Positions 9,284-12,708 of a DNA stretch of 12,708 bases are shown here, one piece after another. The notes under the pieces were generated by a model. The model worked only from the letters and a program-made list of their open reading frames with translations, did not search any database and was not told the DNA's origin. Source of the stretch: Cyanobacteriota bacterium (GTDB taxonomy: Bacteria; Cyanobacteriota; Cyanobacteriia; PCC-6307; Cyanobiaceae); NCBI GenBank assembly GCA_026389255.1, contig JAPLIF010000152.1, positions 1 to 12,708 of the forward strand. The letters run 5' to 3'. How positions within the stretch are numbered: position 1 is the first letter of the stretch; the number at the start of each line of letters is the position of its first letter. The position numbers were made by a program, and so were the translations under genes.

Positions 9284-10365
9284 CATGGTGCCGAAGCAGC
9301 GCCAAGGGGCTCAACGGCGGGCTGGTTCAGGAAACGGCCCCGACGCAGCACCTCAGAGGGTTTGCGTTGATAGGCCCTTTGGAAATCCACACTGAATTGG
9401 CTCAAGGAGCGATAGCCGCAGGCCGTGGCCACGCCCAGGACACTCTCACCCTGCATGGGATTTTGCAGGCGATCCAAGGCCGTGGCCAGGCGCTGCTGGC
9501 GCACCCACTGCATCGGACTGCAATCAAAACGGGCCCGGAAGGCGTAGTGCAGGGCCCGGCGGGAATACATGCTCCGGCACTCGAGGTCACTGAGGCAAAG
9601 CCGGCGATGCAGGTTGAGGCGGATGAAATCCACCAGGTCATCGATACAGGCATCTGTGCGTTTGCGATCCGCCAACGCTGCTAAAGGCTGCTCCCCATCG
9701 CGCAGGTCGGCGAAGACCAAGGCCGCCAACAGCCGATAAATCTGCTCTTCGAGATTCAGGCTCTGGACCAGCCCCTCCCCCTGATGGGCGATGGCACTGA
9801 TAAAGGGCAGCAAGCGACTGAGGGCCTCCAGGAGGCCGCGGCCAGCCAGATCCCGCTGGTCAGGCAGGGGCAGTGGCTGGTGCAAAACGCTTTCGGCGGG
9901 GCCGGCCGGCTGCCAATGGGCTCCCCCCATGGCCCGGGCCGTACGCAGCAGGCGATGGGGATCGGCCAGAAAGCAGGAGCTGCTGCTGCTGAGGCTGGTG
10001 GTGATCAAGCTCCAGGGATGACCCGGTCCGATCAGGCCTTCACCGGGGTTGAGGGCCAGGCAGGCACTGCCCTGGCGCCACTCGGCCCGGCCCCCATGTT
10101 GCAGCAACACGCAATGGCCTTCGTGCCCGTGGGTCTCCAGTAGCAGGGGTGATCCGAGCCAGGCGGCCAGGTGCAGGGCCCCGAAATTTAGACAGCCATT
10201 TTGATGCCACCAATCCCCATTGCCTTCGAGGGCCCGGATCTGGCGGATCGGCAGCGCCTTAGAGAGAGCCTGGCCGCTCTGGACAGGGTCGGCACAGGGG
10301 GATAGGCGCTCGCTCAGGGGGTGGTTCAGGGCAACAACGGGTAGGTCAACGAAGGGCGACCCCAC
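9283..10365 (-). CDS. AraC-family transcriptional regulator
   Basis: This 360-residue protein ends in an AraC/XylS DNA-binding domain (about 238-345). A first helix-turn-helix is in LCLSDLECRSMYSRRALHYA. A second carries the family signature GYRSLSQFSVDFQRAYQRKP (317-336), with SEVLR following. PMQWVRQQRLATALDRL is the linker helix. The N-terminal ~220 residues probably form a cupin-like effector-binding/dimer domain (LLLETHGHEGHCVLLQHGG region), with a serine run at 125-131; the ligand is unknown. The start is GTG at 10365 (MGSPFVDLP). The gene is convergent with rsmD. GC is visibly lower than in neighbouring genes, so acquisition is possible. Its promoter may lie just upstream or in the AT-rich island about 460 bases away. 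The family call is secure; the target genes are not known. Confidence 0.88.
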   Translation of the reverse strand: MGSPFVDLPVVALNHPLSERLSPCADPVQSGQALSKALPIRQIRALEGNGDWWHQNGCLNFGALHLAAWLGSPLLLETHGHEGHCVLLQHGGRAEWRQGSACLALNPGEGLIGPGHPWSLITTSLSSSSSCFLADPHRLLRTARAMGGAHWQPAGPAESVLHQPLPLPDQRDLAGRGLLEALSRLLPFISAIAHQGEGLVQSLNLEEQIYRLLAALVFADLRDGEQPLAALADRKRTDACIDDLVDFIRLNLHRRLCLSDLECRSMYSRRALHYAFRARFDCSPMQWVRQQRLATALDRLQNPMQGESVLGVATACGYRSLSQFSVDFQRAYQRKPSEVLRRGRFLNQPAVEPLGAASAP

Positions 10366-10395
10366 ACGCAGAAATTAAATCTGCCTTGCCCCCTT

Positions 10396-10791
10396 TTGAT
10401 CCCTACATGGGGGCAATCAAGGGCCAAAAAGGGGCACCAGGCCTATCCCTTTGCGCTTCAGTGGAAGGATTGCGCGATTCAGTCAATGGAGGGCCCCATG
10501 GTGCCGGACGCACCCAAGGCACAAGACGAGATTGTTTTACGAATTGATTCGAGTAGCCCGCTGGCTAGGGCGGCGCCATGGGCCGATCCTTGCCGGAGTG
10601 CCTTGGCATCCGCAGACCATTCGCCACCGCCGTTGATCCGTTTGGACCGCGAAGTCAGGCAAAAACCTAAATGTAAGAAAGCCTCTCAGCAACCCAAGGT
10701 TTTAGAACCTTCCACTTGGACTTTCGGCAAGAAGTCGAAAATCTCAAGGATCGATGGGATCACCAGAGTCATCCAAAAAAATAACTCCTAA
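10396..10791 (+). CDS. Doubtful hypothetical small protein
   Basis: An open frame of 131 codons runs from TTG (10396), or 100 codons from an ATG at 10489. The product has no recognisable family, has a basic C-terminal third (KPKCKKASQQPK, FGKKSKISR), and shows no membrane segment. Codon third positions are mixed rather than strongly G/C as in the neighbouring genes, which argues against a long-resident gene. No ribosome binding site is evident. It is listed because nothing else explains this stretch. Confidence 0.22.
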   Translation: MIPTWGQSRAKKGHQAYPFALQWKDCAIQSMEGPMVPDAPKAQDEIVLRIDSSSPLARAAPWADPCRSALASADHSPPPLIRLDREVRQKPKCKKASQQPKVLEPSTWTFGKKSKISRIDGITRVIQKNNS

Positions 10792-10846
10792 CCATAACGC
10801 CGACTAGCCAGCACTTAAAGTCAAATATCTTTTTTGTTCAAAAACA

Positions 10847-10874
10847 ATAAAATTATGTTTGAATTATAAAATTA
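10847..10874. repeat. Two direct copies of ATAAAATTA, 19-base period
   Basis: The 9-base ATAAAATTA occurs at 10847-10855 and 10866-10874, in the same orientation and 19 bases apart, about two helical turns. Tandem half-sites at this spacing suit dimeric regulators, including AraC-type proteins. In so AT-rich a stretch chance is a real alternative. Confidence 0.4.
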
Positions 10875-10883
10875 CCAACATCC

Positions 10884-10922
10884 TAAAAATCGGCTACAGG
10901 TTTGACCCGTGCACACAGCCCG
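10884..10922 (-). terminator. Weak terminator-like structure after petG
   Basis: Read on the minus strand downstream of the petG stop, CGGGCT pairs with AGCCG (one bulged G) around a loop of about 21 bases and is followed by ATTTTTA. The stem is short and the loop long, so this is only a candidate. Confidence 0.3.
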
Positions 10923-10936
10923 TCAGGCATAGCTGA

Positions 10937-11050
10937 TCAGGCCCCCAGGCTGCCGCCACGGCGGTACTGGATCCAGGCTGCCATGAAAAGGCCGGCGAGG
11001 GTGACCGGGATCAGACCGAGGACGATGCCACAGAGCAGGGGTTCGATCAT
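10937..11050 (-). CDS. petG: Cytochrome b6f complex subunit PetG
   Basis: This 37-residue single-span membrane protein, [20 protein letters not shown] followed by [17 protein letters not shown], matches PetG in length and sequence. PetG is one of the small subunits needed to assemble or stabilise the cytochrome b6f complex, which carries electrons between plastoquinone and plastocyanin or cytochrome c6 in the thylakoid. One membrane helix covers about residues 4-28, ending in the conserved QYRRG basic turn. The ATG at 11050 and TGA at 10937-10939 are unambiguous. It diverges from the cytM-like gene with 35 bases between the starts, so the promoters must overlap. Confidence 0.95.
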   Translation of the reverse strand: MIEPLLCGIVLGLIPVTLAGLFMAAWIQYRRGGSLGA

Positions 11051-11085
11051 TGAGAATCAGGGGATGGTCGTGGCGTCATTGTTCC

Positions 11086-11577
11086 ATGATCAGCGCCCCC
11101 AGTCATGCCGCTTCAAGCTTTGTGACCCGTCTGCCGCCCATCGCTCCCGCTGAGTTCTCCGGAACCTCCGGGTCTGGCGCCCTTCTGCCCGCGGCGCCCG
11201 GGCCCCCTCAAGAGGTCAGTGATGGTTGGCCTGGACGGCGCCTACTCGGCCTGATGCTGGCCCTGGCCCTGACGGCTGGATTGGTGTTGGCGGCGTTCCT
11301 GCAAGCGGGCCACCGGGACCCCTATAGCCGCGCCACCTTGGCCCTGAAAGGGGATGACGTCAGCGGCGGCAAGCTCTTCCGCCTCAATTGCGCCGGCTGC
11401 CACGGCCTGGCCGCCCAGGGGCTGGTGGGTCCCAACCTCCATGGTGTCGATCACCGCAAGAACGATCGTCAGTTGATCCAGCAGGTCATCAGCGGCCGCA
11501 CGCCGCCCATGCCCCGCTTCCAGCCGGATCCCCAGGCCATGGCTGACCTGCTGGCGTTCCTGCATCACCTGGCCTGA
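11086..11577 (+). CDS. cytM: Membrane-anchored c-type cytochrome, cytochrome cM-like
   Basis: This 163-residue protein has one membrane segment (RLLGLMLALALTAGLVLAAF, about 52-71) acting as an uncleaved anchor or signal. A small class I cytochrome c domain follows, with the haem-binding CAGCH at 102-106 and the axial methionine in PPMPRF (M142). Cytochrome cM is conserved in cyanobacteria and is linked to stress and to balancing photosynthetic and respiratory electron flow. The anchor, the domain size and placement beside petG favour CytM over cytochrome c6. The ATG at 11086 gives about 50 Pro/Ser/Ala-rich residues before the anchor, longer than usual; GTG at 11125 would be shorter. It is followed after 13 bases by the methyltransferase gene, so probably an operon. 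Confidence 0.85.
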   Translation: MISAPSHAASSFVTRLPPIAPAEFSGTSGSGALLPAAPGPPQEVSDGWPGRRLLGLMLALALTAGLVLAAFLQAGHRDPYSRATLALKGDDVSGGKLFRLNCAGCHGLAAQGLVGPNLHGVDHRKNDRQLIQQVISGRTPPMPRFQPDPQAMADLLAFLHHLA

Positions 11578-11590
11578 ATCACCCCCAGCC

Positions 11591-12421
11591 ATGACCCTGA
11601 ATCTGGTGCTGGTGGAGCCTGCCGGCGCCCGCAATCTGGGCAGCGTCGCGCGCCTGTGTGCCAATTTCGGGGTGGCCGAACTCCGCCTGGTGGCGCCCCG
11701 CTGTGATCCGCTGGGGGCGGAGGCCCGCCAGATGGCCGTCCATGCCCAGGCCGTGCTGGAGACGGCCCCCCAGTTCGCCGACCTGGCGGCCGCCTTGGCC
11801 GATTGCGGCCGGGTGGTGGCCGCCACCGGCCGCCTGGAGGGGGCGCCGCTGCCCCTGCACGGCCCGGCCGCGGCCCTGGATTGGCTGGGGGCGGGCGAAG
11901 CGCCGGCGGCCGAAGCCCCTGGGGACGAAGCCGCTGGGGGTGGGGAGGGGGCCCCAGGCCCCCTGCCGTTGGCCCTGGTGTTTGGCCGCGAGGACCGGGG
12001 CCTGAGCAACGACGAACTGCTCATGGCCGGCCGGTTGCTGCGCCTCGATGCCGGCTCCGCCTACGACTCCCTCAACCTCTCCCATGCGGTGGCGGTGGTC
12101 CTGCACGAGTGGCACCAACGGCGCGGCCAGACGGTGGCCCCCCTGGGGTCCGCCGCCGCTGGGGCCGGAGCGATGGTTGCCGGGGCCTTTCCCGATCCGG
12201 CCGCCCGCGCCGCCCTGGAGGCCGCCCTGGGGGATGCGGAAGCCCTGCTGCTGGAGGTGGGGTTCCTGCTACCCCACACCGCCCGGGCCCGCATGGCCAA
12301 GCTGCGGGCCCTGCTGCAGCGCGCCCAGCCCGACAGCGGCGAGGTGGCCCTGCTGCGGGGCATGGTGGCCCAGTTGCGCTGGGCGGCGCGGCACCCTTGC
12401 CCGCCCGGGGCTCCCCTTTAG
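11591..12421 (+). CDS. SpoU/TrmJ-like RNA 2'-O-methyltransferase
   Basis: This 276-residue protein is in the SPOUT (TrmH group 1, TrmJ-like) class, which methylates ribose 2'-OH in tRNA or rRNA through a trefoil-knot SAM site. Motif 1 is AGARNLGSVARLCANFG (11-27) with the key Asn15 and Arg21. Motif 2 is ALVFGREDRGLSNDEL (128-143), and motif 3 is YDSLNLSHAVAVVLHEW (158-174). A Gly/Ala/Glu/Pro-rich insertion of about 25 residues (100-124) sits between motif 1 and motif 2 and looks lineage-specific. The C-terminal extension, LLPHTARARMAKLRALLQRA, is the usual TrmJ-type helical tail. The ATG at 11591 fits the family start. The target nucleotide cannot be read from sequence. Confidence 0.92.
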   Translation: MTLNLVLVEPAGARNLGSVARLCANFGVAELRLVAPRCDPLGAEARQMAVHAQAVLETAPQFADLAAALADCGRVVAATGRLEGAPLPLHGPAAALDWLGAGEAPAAEAPGDEAAGGGEGAPGPLPLALVFGREDRGLSNDELLMAGRLLRLDAGSAYDSLNLSHAVAVVLHEWHQRRGQTVAPLGSAAAGAGAMVAGAFPDPAARAALEAALGDAEALLLEVGFLLPHTARARMAKLRALLQRAQPDSGEVALLRGMVAQLRWAARHPCPPGAPL

Positions 12422-12422
12422 C

Positions 12423-12445
12423 GTCAGGGGCAGTTCGCCCCTGAC
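12423..12445 (+). promoter_or_regulatory. Perfect 9-bp hairpin between the methyltransferase and the next gene
   Basis: GTCAGGGGC (12423-12431) and GCCCCTGAC (12437-12445) form a perfect stem with a five-base AGTTC loop. It begins two bases after the TAG stop and ends five bases before the GTG start of the next gene. There is no T-tract, so a true intrinsic terminator is unlikely. It occupies the ribosome-binding region and includes the only G-rich stretch, so it could lower translation of the downstream gene. Confidence 0.5.
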
Positions 12446-12450
12446 CGCCC

Positions 12451-12708
12451 GTGACCGCCGGCCGCTCCCCCAGGAAACCCCAGAAACCCTGGCTGGCTCC
12501 CCTGCTGCTGATGGGCCGGCTGGTGGTGTTGGGGGCCGGGCTGGGGGTGCTGGTGGGCACGGGCCTGAAGCTGCTGGCGCCACGCCTGGCCCAGGGCAGC
12601 ATCGGCGTTCCCCGGGCCGACCCCGCCCCCAGCGCCCGGGTCATGCCCGGGGGCGGCATGGCCCTGGGCCGCTTCGAGCCGCGCCGGGAGCTCACCTACC
12701 TCAGCCAG
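12451..12708 (+). CDS. Membrane-anchored protein, 5' end only; possible class A beta-lactamase-like serine hydrolase
   Basis: An open frame from GTG at 12451 runs 86 codons off the window. It has a basic N-terminus (RSPRKPQKPW), one membrane segment (LLLMGRLVVLGAGLGVLVGT), and a Pro/Gly/Ala-rich linker ending GRFEPRRELTYLSQ. As I recall, cyanobacterial serine hydrolases related to class A beta-lactamases start with a similar anchor and a GRF-P-x-EL segment before the catalytic domain, but the SxxK motif lies beyond the window, so the function is a guess. A perfect hairpin sits directly before the start. It probably belongs to the cytM-methyltransferase transcript. Confidence 0.5.
   Translation, partial: MTAGRSPRKPQKPWLAPLLLMGRLVVLGAGLGVLVGTGLKLLAPRLAQGSIGVPRADPAPSARVMPGGGMALGRFEPRRELTYLSQ

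Larger units (their letters stand above)
10366..10936. other. 570-base region without a secure gene, ending in an AT-rich island
   Basis: This lies between the AraC start and the petG stop. No tRNA, IS or CRISPR element is visible. The left 430 bases have mixed composition and one doubtful plus-strand reading frame (10396-10791). Positions 10821-10890 are only about 17 percent GC by my count, in a genome region near 65-70 percent. A short AT hairpin (TTGTT/AACAA, 10834-10847) and two direct copies of ATAAAATTA lie in the island. Such islands often hold promoters or protein-binding sites. Confidence 0.6.

Noticed and set aside
11242..12118. Minus-strand frames opposite the cytochrome and methyltransferase genes
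   Set aside because: They have Arg/Ala/Gly/Ser-rich compositions and no motifs; the plus-strand genes have catalytic residues in place.

Overview
The window is a block of GC-rich chromosome from a picocyanobacterium of the Synechococcus/Cyanobium type. This is supported by petG, a cytochrome cM-like gene, a CAAD-domain (CurT-like) protein, a lycopene cyclase fragment, GuaB3, and above all the small RNA Yfr1 lying between guaB3 and trxA, its known position in marine picocyanobacteria. As far as I recall, the gene order (crtL, gyrA, guaB3, Yfr1, trxA, hisH, petG, cytM, an RNA methyltransferase) is also familiar from that group. No CRISPR array, tRNA, rRNA or insertion sequence was seen.

Layout. 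Positions 1-899 (minus strand) encode beta-helical repeats of a large surface adhesin/autotransporter. They have lower GC and a different style from everything else. At 899/900 this reading frame joins, in frame, the first ~195 codons of a lycopene cyclase (crtL, minus strand). Upstream of crtL on the same strand is gyrA (1449-4147), whose 5' end has lost about 70 bases. Divergent from gyrA, a plus-strand series runs: an HcyBio (DUF39) protein, a CAAD-domain thylakoid protein, guaB3, Yfr1, trxA, hisH and rsmD. A convergent AraC-family regulator (minus) follows. Then comes about 570 bases with no secure gene, including an AT-rich island. The window ends with petG (minus), diverging from a cytM-like gene, a SpoU/TrmJ-like methyltransferase, and the 5' end of a membrane-anchored protein that may be a serine hydrolase.

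Functional picture. These are mostly housekeeping and photosynthesis genes: DNA supercoiling, carotenoid synthesis, purine and histidine synthesis, thioredoxin redox control, RNA modification, cytochrome b6f and thylakoid shape. I do not see a new multi-gene system. The most notable signals are the crtL/adhesin chimera with its perfect 119-base repeat at a 780-base period (possibly an assembly product), the damaged gyrA start, a patch of AT-rich codons inside gyrA, the Yfr1 gene, a structured trxA leader, and the AT-rich island upstream of the AraC gene.
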